A DNA stretch of 64,000 nt, from NCBI RefSeq assembly GCF_000013885.1, contig NC_007964.1:310001-374000 (forward strand), read 5' to 3'. How positions within the stretch are numbered: the first letter of the stretch is position 1; the number at the start of each line of letters is the position of its first letter. The position numbers and the translations under genes were made by a program. Shown in pieces: positions 50,182-59,343 of the stretch. The notes beneath the pieces are model-generated. The model was not told the origin of the DNA. It ran no database searches and saw only the letters and a program-made list of their open reading frames with translations. This DNA comes from Nitrobacter hamburgensis X14 (GTDB lineage Bacteria; Pseudomonadota; Alphaproteobacteria; Rhizobiales; Xanthobacteraceae).

Positions 50182-51186
50182 ATGTCAAATTCAGATTTTA
50201 TTGTGTTGGACGTGGAAACGGCCAATGCCGACTATGCCTCGATATGCCAGATAGGCTTGGTTGAGGTGGTGGCCGGCGAGGTGGTTTCTCAGGAAGCGAT
50301 ACTGGTGAACCCGGACGACTATTTCGATGGGTTCAATACCTCTATTCATGGAATCACCGCAGACCACGTTTGTGGCGCGCCTCTATTCCACGAAGTCCAC
50401 GCCGCACTGTCTCAACGCCTTAGCGGCTCAATTATTGTGCACCACGGGCCGTTTGATCGGGTGTCTATATCGCGGGCATGCGAGCGCTGCGGGATTGAAA
50501 GCTTCGACGTGCAGTGGCTCGATAATCAGCGAGTAGTGCGCAGAGTGTGGGAGCAATTCAGCAAGAGCGGGTATGCCCTAAAAAGCCTGGCCGCGTTTTT
50601 CGGAATTGAATTCCAACACCATGATGCTTTGCAAGATGCCATCGCCACAAATGAGATATTCCGGCGAGCCCTAAATGAATCCGGAACGACTGCTGCTGAT
50701 TGGCTATCCCGAATAAAGCAATCGCTGCCGACTACTGCGAAGACGATATCTGGCGATGGAAATCCTGATGGTCCGTTTTCTGGCGAAACCATCGTTTTCA
50801 CAGGTGAACTGAATATCCCACGTTCAGAGGCGGCCGATATAGCTAAGAGGTTAGGATTCCGAGTCGAGGATGGCGTCACTAAACGCACGACTGTTTTATG
50901 TGCCGGGGTTCAGGATAGGACCAAAACCGGCGGATACGACAAATCTTCCAAACACCGCAAGGCCGAGTCTCTGGCGGGCTTAGGGCAGGACATTCGTATT
51001 CTGTCAGAGGGCGATTTTTGGGCAATCGTACCGAAACCGATGCGACCGAACGTTAAAACCGAACGGCCACCATCTGAGCGTTCCAATCATCGCGGTCAGT
51101 TAATCGTTTCGCTATCACTGGAAGACCTATTCACAGATGAGGAATTGCAAAGAATGTTGACCGGGATGCCTTTGAGTGACGCCTAA
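50182..51186 (+). CDS. DnaQ-type 3'-5' exonuclease with BRCT domain
   Basis: A 334-residue protein. Exo motifs of the DEDDh class: IVLDVETANADY, HHGPFDRVSISRA, and HHDALQDAIATNEIF. A BRCT domain follows at about residues 195-285: FSGETIVFTGELNIPRSEAADIAKRLG, then VCAGVQDRTKTGGY-like TVLCAGVQD. The pairing resembles the exonuclease-BRCT proteins found on mobile elements. It lies in the variable cargo slot between the regulator and the head genes, with lower GC. A defence or repair role is possible. Confidence 0.85.
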   Translation: MSNSDFIVLDVETANADYASICQIGLVEVVAGEVVSQEAILVNPDDYFDGFNTSIHGITADHVCGAPLFHEVHAALSQRLSGSIIVHHGPFDRVSISRACERCGIESFDVQWLDNQRVVRRVWEQFSKSGYALKSLAAFFGIEFQHHDALQDAIATNEIFRRALNESGTTAADWLSRIKQSLPTTAKTISGDGNPDGPFSGETIVFTGELNIPRSEAADIAKRLGFRVEDGVTKRTTVLCAGVQDRTKTGGYDKSSKHRKAESLAGLGQDIRILSEGDFWAIVPKPMRPNVKTERPPSERSNHRGQLIVSLSLEDLFTDEELQRMLTGMPLSDA

Positions 51187-51238
51187 AGCCTAGTTGCCCC
51201 ATCTGTCTCCCGCGCGCTACGATTGCGATGGGGGCGCA

Positions 51239-52111
51239 ATGCATCGATTCCGAACACCGGAGCTTTTCCTAGGCTGCTTTCTTACGGTCGCCGTGTTTGC
51301 GGCCGGCATGCTTTTCGTTCAATGGCCATATCCCCATCAACCGGCCTATCAAATAAGTGCTCCCGCCGCCCAAGCCGAGAGCAAAGAAAAGCAGGCTGAA
51401 AGCAACCCAGCCGGATGGTCGGATTGGCTTCTTAAGGACGCGGCAGGTTTTTTCACCTTCGGTCTGGTCGCAGTGGGTGTCGGTCAAGCTCTTTTGTTTT
51501 TTATCCAATTGAGCCTTATGCGGAAGGGCATGACGGATTCGACCATCGGCATTCGCGCCGCTCGACGATCCGCGGTGGCGACCGTGGCTCAGGCCAGGGT
51601 AGCGCGCGATAGCGCCATCAAGCTCCAACGTCCCTATATTTTCGTCTTCGGTGTTACTGAATTTAAGCCCGCTCAAACCGCGTTTTCTATTGACTACACC
51701 GTCGCCAATTACGGGACTATCCCGGCCATTTTGGAGGAAGTCTTTGTAGGTTTTGTCACCAGTGACACAACCGCTCCAGAGTTGCCGTCGCGGATCGGGG
51801 ACGATCACGACCTTTGCACGAGTCCGATTCTTGAAGCCGGTGGGGTCCGGAGGTCTCTCACCTCGATCGTCCCCACTGGAATGGACTCCAAGGCTCCCGT
51901 CAACATCTCGGATGACGCAGGCGGTTGGTATCCGGCTCGCTCTGAACCTGACTGGGTTGTCCCGCCGGGACACGAAGTGTTCTTCCGCGTCGTCGTTAGA
52001 TATCGAGGCCCGTTCAGTAGCGGCCACGAAACATCCGCTACATGGTTGTGTGAGCGTGGAAGAAAACGACTGATTCAGCGAGGCGGCGAAGACTACAATT
52101 ATAACAGATAG
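51239..52111 (+). CDS. Two-span membrane protein, cargo
   Basis: A 290-residue protein starting MHRFRTPELFLGC. Hydrophobic helices at about 8-28 and 72-95 (AAGFFTFGLVAVGVGQALLFFIQ) are followed by a helix and a beta-rich cytoplasmic domain (PYIFVFGVTEF, YTVANYGTIPAILEEVFVGF). I have seen such proteins in many proteobacterial accessory regions without function. It follows the exonuclease by 52 bases and may form a pair with it. Confidence 0.65.
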   Translation: MHRFRTPELFLGCFLTVAVFAAGMLFVQWPYPHQPAYQISAPAAQAESKEKQAESNPAGWSDWLLKDAAGFFTFGLVAVGVGQALLFFIQLSLMRKGMTDSTIGIRAARRSAVATVAQARVARDSAIKLQRPYIFVFGVTEFKPAQTAFSIDYTVANYGTIPAILEEVFVGFVTSDTTAPELPSRIGDDHDLCTSPILEAGGVRRSLTSIVPTGMDSKAPVNISDDAGGWYPARSEPDWVVPPGHEVFFRVVVRYRGPFSSGHETSATWLCERGRKRLIQRGGEDYNYNR

Positions 52112-52134
52112 GATTAGAATTCGCCGCGCGATCT

Positions 52135-52470
52135 TCACAGCGTGTCCGTCTGGCACAGAATGTCGACCCACGCGCGTCGCACGTCCGGCGTGATGCTCTT
52201 AATGCCGTACAGGTTTCCGGTGCGGCTGTTTTTCAACTTCCAAGTCGTCAAGGCATCGGCCAAGGCTGGCTGCCACCGTAACGTAACAACCAGCGTCTGC
52301 TCAGTGGCGAGCCGGCCCTGCATCACGGCCTCGCCTGCCTTCAGAACCTTGATCGCTGCCGATGCTGTGACGACGGTTTCCCACGATTGCGTACTACCGC
52401 CCGCGCCGTCAGGCACCGTTACCAGCGCTTGCAATTCCACCTTCTCGCGCAGTTCACCTGCCGTCGTCAT
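52135..52470 (-). CDS. Phage head-tail adaptor (head closure) protein
   Basis: A 111-residue protein: TAGELREKVELQALVTVPDGAGGSTQSW, then WKLKNSRTGNLYGIKSITPDVRRAWVDILC, the pattern of HK97/SPP1-type head-closure proteins. It starts inside the large terminase stop (ATGA at 52467-52470). It would join the head to a tail, yet no tail gene follows: this is the last gene of the operon. Confidence 0.88.
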   Translation of the reverse strand: MTTAGELREKVELQALVTVPDGAGGSTQSWETVVTASAAIKVLKAGEAVMQGRLATEQTLVVTLRWQPALADALTTWKLKNSRTGNLYGIKSITPDVRRAWVDILCQTDTL

Positions 52471-54095
52471 GCGTTGAATCCTTGTAAAGCTGTTTCCCAT
52501 TCCGGGTCATCGTAGAGCGACGTTGTCGCCGCGCTGCCGCCGGCAGATGCTCTGTTGACACTCATGGCCGAGGCTTGTGCGCCATCGATTGAGAGCCATT
52601 TCTTCTGCTTGGTGAATCTCACGATATGCCCGGCTGCATTGGTCTCCGCTTCAACATTCGCGAAGCAGAACCGCAGCACGGGATGGCCGCCGTGCTTGAA
52701 CTTCCGGCCAATGATCGCGCGTTGCAATTCAGCGATGGCTGGCATCATCGACAGACTGCCCTGGCGATGTTCGATCGCAGGAAGTCCATCCTCTAAAAGA
52801 TTGTTGAGCAGGTTGCGTGCCATCGCAGGGTCGCACGCGATCTCCTGCACAGAATATGTCTGGCAAAGCTCGCGAATGCGTTCCTCGACAACCCGGAAGT
52901 CAATCACGTTGCCGGGCGTCGCCGTTATCAGCCCTTTGCGCGCCCATTCGATATAGGGCGCACCGGTCGCCTCTTGCCGCTGCCGCAGATTATCCTGCGG
53001 ACAAAAGAAGTGCGGCTGCACGACATAATCGTCGCCGTCACGGAAGCACGCGATAACGACTGAAAGATCGATACTAGAACTAAGGTCGACGCCGAGCCAG
53101 CAAGGCTGCCCTTCAAGCGCCGCGACATCAATCTCGCCCTCGCCCTCGTCATAAACGAGCATATCGACGAACGGGGACGAACTGCTATCTTCCCAGATGT
53201 TGAGCTTATATCGCTTAAGGCTGCTGCGCTCGGTCGGATTGTCCTGAGCGCGCTTTACGTGACGTCGAAAGCCTTCGATCGAAGGATAGCCGTGCGGACT
53301 ACCGGGATTAACGCGCCGCCAGACTTCCTCGCTTGTGTAATCGCAGTCCGGTTCGGCCTCAAACAACACCGGCAACACGGTCGGGTCGACGATCTCGCCG
53401 CGCGCAATCTTCCGCGCCCGATCGATGATCTCATACCCGATGTTATCGGTGCCGCGCCCTGCCGTCGTCGTGACGACCAGCAAACTGTTGTCGATCTTAT
53501 CAAGACCGTTGGTAAGGACGGTCCACAAGTCCTTGCCGCGCCAGATGTGCGTCTCATCCGCGAGCACAAAGGCAGGTGTGCGACCTTCCGATGATGGCGC
53601 ATCGGCCGAGATGATCTCAAGCTCGACACTGTCTTTCGGATAAGCGATCTTCTTTGCGCTGTTGAAGGCGTCGTAAACCTTCGTCGCTTTCACAAGCCGC
53701 TTATCGGCCTGCACGATGCCGCGCGCCTCTTTGAACGCAATACCGGATTGCTTGCGGTCGCTCGCCGAAAAGATAACCTCGCTACCGGGCATACGCTCGG
53801 GGCCGATCGTATGCAGCAAGGCGAGCGCAGCGCCAAGCGAAGTTTTCCGATTGCCGCGAGGCAGAAGCATGACGACAGTGTTGACGATACGCCGGCCGTC
53901 ATCATGCCGCGGACCATAGATGCGACGGACGATCCGCTCTTGCCATGGATCAAGCTGAAATGCTTTGCCCGGCAACGTCGACTTCGGATGCTTCAGCCGC
54001 CGAAGAAACGTAACGGCGCGCTCGCCGTATCCGAATGGATCGAGGATCTCCGAACCGTCATATATCCACTCGGGGAATGTACTCTTTGCCGTCAT
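52467..54095 (-). CDS. terL: Terminase large subunit
   Basis: A 542-residue packaging motor. ATPase part: VVMLLPRGNRKTSLGAALAL (Walker A region), AFVLADETHIWRGKDLW (Walker B), LLVVTTTAGRGTDNIG (coupling). Nuclease part: CWLGVDLSSSIDLSVVIA with the metal-binding Asp and DPAMARNLLNNLLEDG. Full length for the P27-partnered TerL type. Between TerS (two bases upstream) and the head-closure gene (overlap). Confidence 0.95.
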   Translation of the reverse strand: MTAKSTFPEWIYDGSEILDPFGYGERAVTFLRRLKHPKSTLPGKAFQLDPWQERIVRRIYGPRHDDGRRIVNTVVMLLPRGNRKTSLGAALALLHTIGPERMPGSEVIFSASDRKQSGIAFKEARGIVQADKRLVKATKVYDAFNSAKKIAYPKDSVELEIISADAPSSEGRTPAFVLADETHIWRGKDLWTVLTNGLDKIDNSLLVVTTTAGRGTDNIGYEIIDRARKIARGEIVDPTVLPVLFEAEPDCDYTSEEVWRRVNPGSPHGYPSIEGFRRHVKRAQDNPTERSSLKRYKLNIWEDSSSSPFVDMLVYDEGEGEIDVAALEGQPCWLGVDLSSSIDLSVVIACFRDGDDYVVQPHFFCPQDNLRQRQEATGAPYIEWARKGLITATPGNVIDFRVVEERIRELCQTYSVQEIACDPAMARNLLNNLLEDGLPAIEHRQGSLSMMPAIAELQRAIIGRKFKHGGHPVLRFCFANVEAETNAAGHIVRFTKQKKWLSIDGAQASAMSVNRASAGGSAATTSLYDDPEWETALQGFNA

Positions 54096-54097
54096 GG

Positions 54098-54511
54098 TTA
54101 CATCGATAGCGGACTGTCGTCATCCGCATCTTGATCTTCATGCACGCCGGCACGGCTGCGCGACGATGGTGACAAGCCTAGCTCCGCAGCCCAGCGGCGA
54201 GACTCCCCGGTGGCCTCGCGTAACGTTGCGAATGCCGGATTGCGCTTCAGCTCGCCCAAACGGTTTTCAACATACGCACCGTATTGTGCAATGGCGGCGC
54301 GAGCGTCGACGATATCGGCTGCGGCCTCACAGAAGCGCTCGACCGCATGAAGGTCGGCAACCGATATCACGCGGCGCTCAACCAGAACCGGCATCACTCG
54401 CTTCCATTCCGCCTTTGCCGCTGGCGGGAAATGCTTAGGCGGTTGCGGCACCGTGCGGATCGCGTCTGCGATCGGCTGCGGTGTGGCCTTGCGGCCGGCT
54501 GTATGCTTCAT
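54098..54511 (-). CDS. terS: P27-family terminase small subunit
   Basis: A 137-residue protein. KHFPPAAKAEWKRVMPVLVERRVISVADLHAVERFCEAAADIVDA is the P27-type helical core; LKRNPAFATLREATGESRRWAAELGLSPSSR the C-terminal family mark. It selects the pac or cos site. A dedicated small terminase is what lets a satellite package its own genome. Confidence 0.92.
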   Translation of the reverse strand: MKHTAGRKATPQPIADAIRTVPQPPKHFPPAAKAEWKRVMPVLVERRVISVADLHAVERFCEAAADIVDARAAIAQYGAYVENRLGELKRNPAFATLREATGESRRWAAELGLSPSSRSRAGVHEDQDADDDSPLSM

Positions 54512-54810
54512 TAGCCGAACGTCCAGCCGCGAAGCTGATTGAGAATATCGCGTGCGCCGTATGGAATTTCCTTCAAGGAATCAGGCGCGGTGGATTCTCG
54601 GGTCTCATACCACGCGCTGGCAATGAGCAGCGTGGCCTGGCGAACGTCATCCGGGATATCCGAAGGCGGAGAATCCGCTTCCGGATCGTGATCCAGAAAG
54701 CCGCGGACGTACTCGGTCGCGGCTGCAATCTGCGCCTCAATCAGGTCATCATCATCATCAAACCCAATGCGTGCATGGGCTTTGAAATCTTCAAGTGTTG
54801 CGTAAGGCAT
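54511..54810 (-). CDS. Head-tail connector (gp6-like)
   Basis: A 99-residue protein. MPYATLEDFKAHARIGFDDDDDLIEAQIAAATEYVRGFL and VRQATLLIASAWYETRE match HK97 gp6-type connectors that bind below the portal. The start at 54810 is preferred over 54825 because of the family N-terminus. TerS starts on its last base. Confidence 0.88.
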   Translation of the reverse strand: MPYATLEDFKAHARIGFDDDDDLIEAQIAAATEYVRGFLDHDPEADSPPSDIPDDVRQATLLIASAWYETRESTAPDSLKEIPYGARDILNQLRGWTFG

Positions 54811-54980
54811 TAAGGAACCTAACATTTAGGGAGTGACCCAATATGGAAATCTCTTGCGTGCTTGGTGGCCGCCGGTAACTAGCGGATCACGGCAAGTCTG
54901 CGACCACCGCCGGGTGATAGCGCCAGCCAGCAGCGCGCCTGCTGTGCGCGATGGTTTGAACGAGACGCATCGCGGTGCCA

Positions 54981-55208
54981 TCAATCCGATGGGGCATCAG
55001 CGGGCTTGCTAGTGGCCTTAACGCGAACGTCATCCACTGACATGACGGTCATCATTGCACCGTCATCTTCGTCGTATGGAATGAGCGCAATCATCTCGTA
55101 ACGGAGGCTTCCCTCGCGCACGCCAATGACGGTGCATGGCAACCACACACGCTGATGGCTACTGTCATGCGCGGCATACTCTGCCTCGAATGGTTCGATA
55201 GGTATCAT
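54981..55208 (-). CDS. Hypothetical protein in head operon
   Basis: A 75-residue beta-rich protein with acidic tail (VWLPCTVIGVREGSLRYEMIALI, DDGAMMTVMSVDDVR). It overlaps the HNH gene's end by four bases. The 170 bases between it and the connector hold no gene. Unknown. Confidence 0.6.
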   Translation of the reverse strand: MIPIEPFEAEYAAHDSSHQRVWLPCTVIGVREGSLRYEMIALIPYDEDDGAMMTVMSVDDVRVKATSKPADAPSD

Positions 55209-55558
55209 TGCTTGATTGGTCTTCCAAAGCCGCCTTCGCAGGCGATGTTCTGTCTATTGTTGCAGGCGATGCAGGAAGGCTTCCAGTTGCTGCGCACAAG
55301 ACGTAAGTGCGGTGCTTTACGGATGCTCACCCGATGCGCGACCAATACGGCAGGCCGACCACAATCCGCGCATACATCATTGCCAGGCTCTGCGAGATAC
55401 GCCTTAGACAACCGACGCCACTCGGCATCGTATCCTCGCTGCGGTGCCGCAGGTCTAAGCTTGTCACGCTCTGCCTTCCGTTTGATGGAGCATTCGCACC
55501 GCTTGCCGGCTGGTACGACCCGGCCACAGGTGCATAGGCGTGGCGCTGCAAATGGCAT
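55205..55558 (-). CDS. HNH endonuclease of packaging module
   Basis: A 117-residue nuclease: RGYDAEWRRLSKAYLAEPGNDVCADCGRPAVLVAHRVSIRKAP and SNWKPSCIACNNRQN. Two CxxC pairs and the His of the HNH fold are present. HNH proteins of this kind sit beside terminase genes of HK97-type phages and aid DNA cutting at packaging. Their presence with TerS and TerL is also typical of capsid-forming satellites. Confidence 0.9.
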   Translation of the reverse strand: MPFAAPRLCTCGRVVPAGKRCECSIKRKAERDKLRPAAPQRGYDAEWRRLSKAYLAEPGNDVCADCGRPAVLVAHRVSIRKAPHLRLVRSNWKPSCIACNNRQNIACEGGFGRPIKQ

Positions 55559-55689
55559 TAGCGAGCACGGTGACAGAAGTACCAGCCCGAGGATTCCAGA
55601 GCGTCAATCAATTGCTCTGCCAGACTGTCATCCGCACCGCGTGACGCCAGCAGCAGCTTAATGATATCGATAGGCTTTCGGATGGTCAT
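55558..55689 (-). CDS. Small hypothetical upstream of HNH
   Basis: A 43-residue protein, MTIRKPIDIIKLLLASRGADD..., ending WYFCHRAR. It overlaps the HNH start (TAATG) and has AAGGGG upstream. Helical. Unknown. Confidence 0.55.
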   Translation of the reverse strand: MTIRKPIDIIKLLLASRGADDSLAEQLIDALESSGWYFCHRAR

Positions 55690-55783
55690 GCGAACCCCTT
55701 AGAAACGGCGGGGGAATCCACCGTCGCGGATTCCCCCTTGGTTGCGCGCGTTCAGCACGTCACGTCGCGCGCAGCCATACCAG

Positions 55784-56170
55784 TTACGCTACCGGCTTAT
55801 CCGCAGCGTTACCCTTCACCACGATGGCACCGGCAACGATGCTCGTGCCGCTCGTCTTGGTGATGACGGCGCGGATGTAGCGCTTATTGCCGATGTAGCC
55901 CTGCTTGTAGGTCGAGGTTGCGGCAAGGCTGGCAGGCAGCGTGCCGACAAGATCGCCGGCCACAACATCCGTGAAGTCGCCGTCAGTCGTGGTGTCAGAC
56001 TCCTGGACCTTCACAACGTACAAGCCAGCGGTGGTGATCGCGCCGGTATTGACGATGACCGCCGCACTGTTGAAGCCCTGAAGGTCAACGGCGGTGCCTT
56101 TGGTGGTCGCAGCGTAGTCGACGGGAGAAAGCGTCTGGTCGACGCCGATGTTATTCGCGATATCGCGCAT
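55784..56170 (-). CDS. Probable head decoration/accessory protein
   Basis: A 128-residue Thr/Val/Ala-rich beta protein (GTAVDLQGFNSAAVIVNTGAITTAGLYVVKVQESDTTTDGDF, YIRAVITKTSGTSIVAGAIVVKG). Such proteins follow the capsid gene in many HK97-like phages and are taken for head-decorating or minor head proteins. AAGGAT precedes the start. Confidence 0.65.
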   Translation of the reverse strand: MRDIANNIGVDQTLSPVDYAATTKGTAVDLQGFNSAAVIVNTGAITTAGLYVVKVQESDTTTDGDFTDVVAGDLVGTLPASLAATSTYKQGYIGNKRYIRAVITKTSGTSIVAGAIVVKGNAADKPVA

Positions 56171-56229
56171 TACTATTTATCCTTATTGAAAAGAGAAAGT
56201 GAGCGGGCCGAAGCCCGCTCGTTGATGGA

Positions 56230-57378
56230 TTAGCTGGTCGCGCACTTGATCTTGCGGAGCGCATCGGCAAGAACCAACGCACCGCCAGTGCGACGACGCG
56301 CATGGAAGCGGACAACGCCAGACGTTGCCTGCGAGTACGGGTCGCGCATGATCGAAAGATTCAGTCGGTCATAGATGCGATAGGCATCGGAAACCGAACC
56401 GAACAGGATAGGCTCGGCAGCGGAGCCGATGTCATCCATGGTCGGATCTTCAATCAGCGGACGGCCAAGGATCGTCGCCGGGTCACCCTGCGCAAGGCCA
56501 GGCTGCCACAGGTAGGCACCGGTAGAACCGTCCTTCAGCTTGCGAACCGCTGCGATCGTCTTCGAATTCATCAGCCAGACGCCGCGATTGCGATAGTACG
56601 CCGGGAGCGAATAGAAAACGTCGATCAGGGTGTCGGCCGGCGCGGTGCCAAGCGTCGAAGCATTGCCGGTCGCGGTATAGGCAACGCCAGCCGCTTCCAT
56701 GATGCCAATCGGCTTCTTTACGCCATCGCCCTGCGAGAAGCCGAGACCTTCAAGCCGACCGAATTCCTCGGACAAGTCAGAAGCAACTTCGGACTCGACA
56801 TTGACTGCCGCGTCCTCAAGCAGGCGCTGTGACACGTCAACGTAGCAAGCCATTTCATGGATCGGCACTTCGATCTGACCATAGCTCGATTCCGTGCCCG
56901 GACGCGCATCGGTTTCGCCAACCCACGATCCGGTCGGACGGCCGGTACGTTTCGGCAGCAGAACTTCACCGCTGGACGTAGAGCCAACGCGAGCCGCCTG
57001 ACGGATCGGCGACATTTCCACGATGCCCTTGACCACTTCGGCGCTGAACTCCGCAGGCGCCAGATAGCCGCCCGAGGTATCATCGGCAACGCGCAGCGAC
57101 TTGATCTCGTCCGGCTGGAGCGTTTCCTTGCCGCGGCGAAGATAGCCGGTGAACGCTTTGCGCTCGTCGCTGATCTCGTCCTTTTTCTCAGTGTGAATGG
57201 CCGGACGATTGATCTTCGTCTCGATTTCGTCGAGGCGCTTGGTCAGATCGGCAACCGGTGCGGTGGCCTTCTTTACGTCTTCCGTAAGAGCGGTCAGCGC
57301 CGACTTGACTTCAACGATGGACGGATCGCCTTCGTCGACGTCAGCCGCAGATTTGGTCTCAAGAAAATGAAAGGTCAT
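56230..57378 (-). CDS. HK97-family major capsid protein
   Basis: A 382-residue protein. The N-terminal ~100 residues are a charged delta domain (ALTEDVKKATAPVADLTKRLDEIETKI). The fold follows: GGYLAPAEFSAEVVKGIVEMSPIRQAARV, PKRTGRPTGSWVGETDARP, ISQ-like VDVSQRLLEDAAVNVESEVA, LIDVFYSLPAYYRNRGVWLMN and FHARRRTGGALV. It assembles the icosahedral head; the delta domain is removed by the protease encoded eight bases upstream. Confidence 0.95.
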   Translation of the reverse strand: MTFHFLETKSAADVDEGDPSIVEVKSALTALTEDVKKATAPVADLTKRLDEIETKINRPAIHTEKKDEISDERKAFTGYLRRGKETLQPDEIKSLRVADDTSGGYLAPAEFSAEVVKGIVEMSPIRQAARVGSTSSGEVLLPKRTGRPTGSWVGETDARPGTESSYGQIEVPIHEMACYVDVSQRLLEDAAVNVESEVASDLSEEFGRLEGLGFSQGDGVKKPIGIMEAAGVAYTATGNASTLGTAPADTLIDVFYSLPAYYRNRGVWLMNSKTIAAVRKLKDGSTGAYLWQPGLAQGDPATILGRPLIEDPTMDDIGSAAEPILFGSVSDAYRIYDRLNLSIMRDPYSQATSGVVRFHARRRTGGALVLADALRKIKCATS

Positions 57379-57385
57379 TGTAGTC

Positions 57386-57919
57386 CTAACTATTGATGGA
57401 GGTACGCGCAGAATTGATGGCGTCGACTAGCGCGCGGAACGTTGTCGGGCCGTTGGATTTGACGGCCTCAACCGTCGCTGAAGGCAGCATTGGAAAAGTG
57501 ACCACGCTGATTTCGTGCAACTCGACTTCGTCGAGCATTCGAGTGCCCTTGGCTTTATCGAACCGGGCAGACTTGGTGCGGTAGCCGATCGACAATCCGT
57601 CGAGCGCTCCCGCCTTCAAGAGAGCGTGGGTTTCACGCCCTTTGACGGTATCGAGTACCAGCCGGCCTGAAACGCGCAGACCTTTGGTATCCTCGACGAT
57701 CTCGGTCCAGACTCCGATTGGTTCCGTCTGGTCATGCTCCCGCAGCATCTTCACGCGAGAAGCGGATTTTTGCTTCAAGCTCTTGGTGAATGCGCCGCGA
57801 GTCACAATGTCACGACCCAAGTCGGTGATACCGAACAAGGAGGCGTAACCGGAGAATACGCCGTCATCGCCGACAGATTTAACGTCTAGCTGGACGACGC
57901 CAGTCTCGAGATTCTTCAA
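57386..57919 (-). CDS. HK97-family prohead protease
   Basis: A 177-residue protease. GYASLFGITDLGRDIVTRGAF, MLREHDQTEPIGVWTEI with the His, and DEVELHEISVVTFPMLPSA with the Ser/strand region are family marks. The start is TTG at 57919, overlapping the portal stop, with AAGGA upstream. It matures the capsid. Confidence 0.94.
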   Translation of the reverse strand: MKNLETGVVQLDVKSVGDDGVFSGYASLFGITDLGRDIVTRGAFTKSLKQKSASRVKMLREHDQTEPIGVWTEIVEDTKGLRVSGRLVLDTVKGRETHALLKAGALDGLSIGYRTKSARFDKAKGTRMLDEVELHEISVVTFPMLPSATVEAVKSNGPTTFRALVDAINSARTSINS

Positions 57920-59139
57920 GCCGCTTGATCCTTTGGAGGTTGAGTGTTGTCGTTCGCTGGTGACTGCACATGAGGTGACGCCAGCACGTCGCCGTCCGGG
58001 AGTGGCGGGAGATTAAGTTCTCGCCTCACATCGTTGGCCGTCATCACGCCAGCGGACCGATACTGGCCGAATGCGGTTGCGCGAGCGGCGGGATCGGCCA
58101 TCAACAGTTGCGACAGATCGAACTCGAAGTGCATCGTTGCCCGCTCTTCAGGCGTCAACAGTGTGCGCGCATAGGCGTCGCACCACGCACGCAACCAAGG
58201 CTGCAGGCCATACTTCACAAATTGAAGATCGAGCTGGACGCTATTGCTCCACGTCGCGCGGCTCATGTCCGACAACAGCGTGGCCGGAACTCGCGTCAAT
58301 CGCGAGATTTCACTGACCACAAAGGCGCGTTGTTCGATTGCCTGGCTATCGACGGAGCTAAAGGCAATCGGTTCATACTTGCCCTCGTTGTCGATAACAG
58401 CAATGCCGCCCGACTTGTCGCCACCATGAGCGGAGCGCCACATCTGGGCGATGCGACCGGCCGCTACCGGATTAAGGCTACCCTTGAATGACAGAACGCC
58501 ACCGGGCCGGCTGTTATTCTTAAACAGTTGTGACGCGCTGCGCTCAAGCAAGATCGCCAAGCCAATAGCATCGCGGCCCGTATGCAAGAGCCCCAACCCT
58601 CGCTGTTGCAGTGGATTGCTCGGATTTGGCGTCTGCAAATGAATAACGTCGGCTGGGCCATACTCGCGGCCATCGATCCGATAGACCGGTTCGCCATCAG
58701 GCTTGTACTCAAGCACCACGACCTGCCGCGGCACGTAAAGGATCTCCGCTGGCCGATCGGCGGTGCGCGTCACCAGCGCGAAGCCATCGCCAAAGATGAT
58801 CGCGTCCAGCGTAACTCGACGGCGAATCTCGCCAGCCGACATCCATTCATTGCTGAAGCCATGCACAAGCTGATAGGCTGGATGTTGTTTTGCGGCCCGC
58901 TCGGAATCGTCAGCATCATCCTGCAACAATCGACACGATACGCCTGCCGTGGAGTTTGACGTGATGCTAACCGCCGCCTCGGCGGGGGGGCATCGCATAA
59001 GGGCATCAACCGTGACGGTCACGCCCGAGGCGGAAATGGCGAAGGCATCACATAGCGCAGCCCAACTGTCTGACGTGCAATCGGTCAATTCCGATTTCAC
59101 TTCCGCAACAGGTGCGGATTTGCGGGAGAACCAACCCAT
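57916..59139 (-). CDS. HK97-family portal protein
   Basis: A 407-residue portal that forms the DNA gate of the head. ALMRCPPAEAAVSITSNSTAGV, HPAYQLVHGFSNEWMSAGEIRR, DVIHLQTPNPSNPLQQRGLG and the C-terminal FDLSQLLMADPAARATAF match HK97-type portals. The order portal, protease, capsid is as usual. It begins at the preceding stop (TAAATG). Confidence 0.94.
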   Translation of the reverse strand: MGWFSRKSAPVAEVKSELTDCTSDSWAALCDAFAISASGVTVTVDALMRCPPAEAAVSITSNSTAGVSCRLLQDDADDSERAAKQHPAYQLVHGFSNEWMSAGEIRRRVTLDAIIFGDGFALVTRTADRPAEILYVPRQVVVLEYKPDGEPVYRIDGREYGPADVIHLQTPNPSNPLQQRGLGLLHTGRDAIGLAILLERSASQLFKNNSRPGGVLSFKGSLNPVAAGRIAQMWRSAHGGDKSGGIAVIDNEGKYEPIAFSSVDSQAIEQRAFVVSEISRLTRVPATLLSDMSRATWSNSVQLDLQFVKYGLQPWLRAWCDAYARTLLTPEERATMHFEFDLSQLLMADPAARATAFGQYRSAGVMTANDVRRELNLPPLPDGDVLASPHVQSPANDNTQPPKDQAA

Positions 59140-59343
59140 TTACGCCGCCTTCCGCTTGCGCTTGGCAGGCGCGTTGTCATTGTCGGCCGGGATTGGCAAG
59201 CCGACGTTCTGCCGAGCGCGCCAATAAGGGACGCTGGCATCAATACCCAACTGGATCAGTTCGGCGCGGCGTGCGTCGTAATATGTTTTGCGGCTCGGTG
59301 CTGACGCCGCATACATGCGATCGGACTCGCTCTCGTGGTTCAC
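59140..59343 (-). CDS. Small hypothetical before portal
   Basis: A 67-residue basic protein starting with GTG, overlapping the upstream stop (GTGA). YYDARRAELIQLGIDASVPYWRARQNVG is conserved-looking; the tail is KRKRKAA. Unknown; perhaps a DNA-binding helper of packaging. Confidence 0.6.
   Translation of the reverse strand: MNHESESDRMYAASAPSRKTYYDARRAELIQLGIDASVPYWRARQNVGLPIPADNDNAPAKRKRKAA

Noticed and set aside
51269..52171. 300-codon minus-strand frame opposite the membrane protein
   Set aside because: The plus-strand frame has clear transmembrane helices and a start with ribosome site; the opposite frame has neither.
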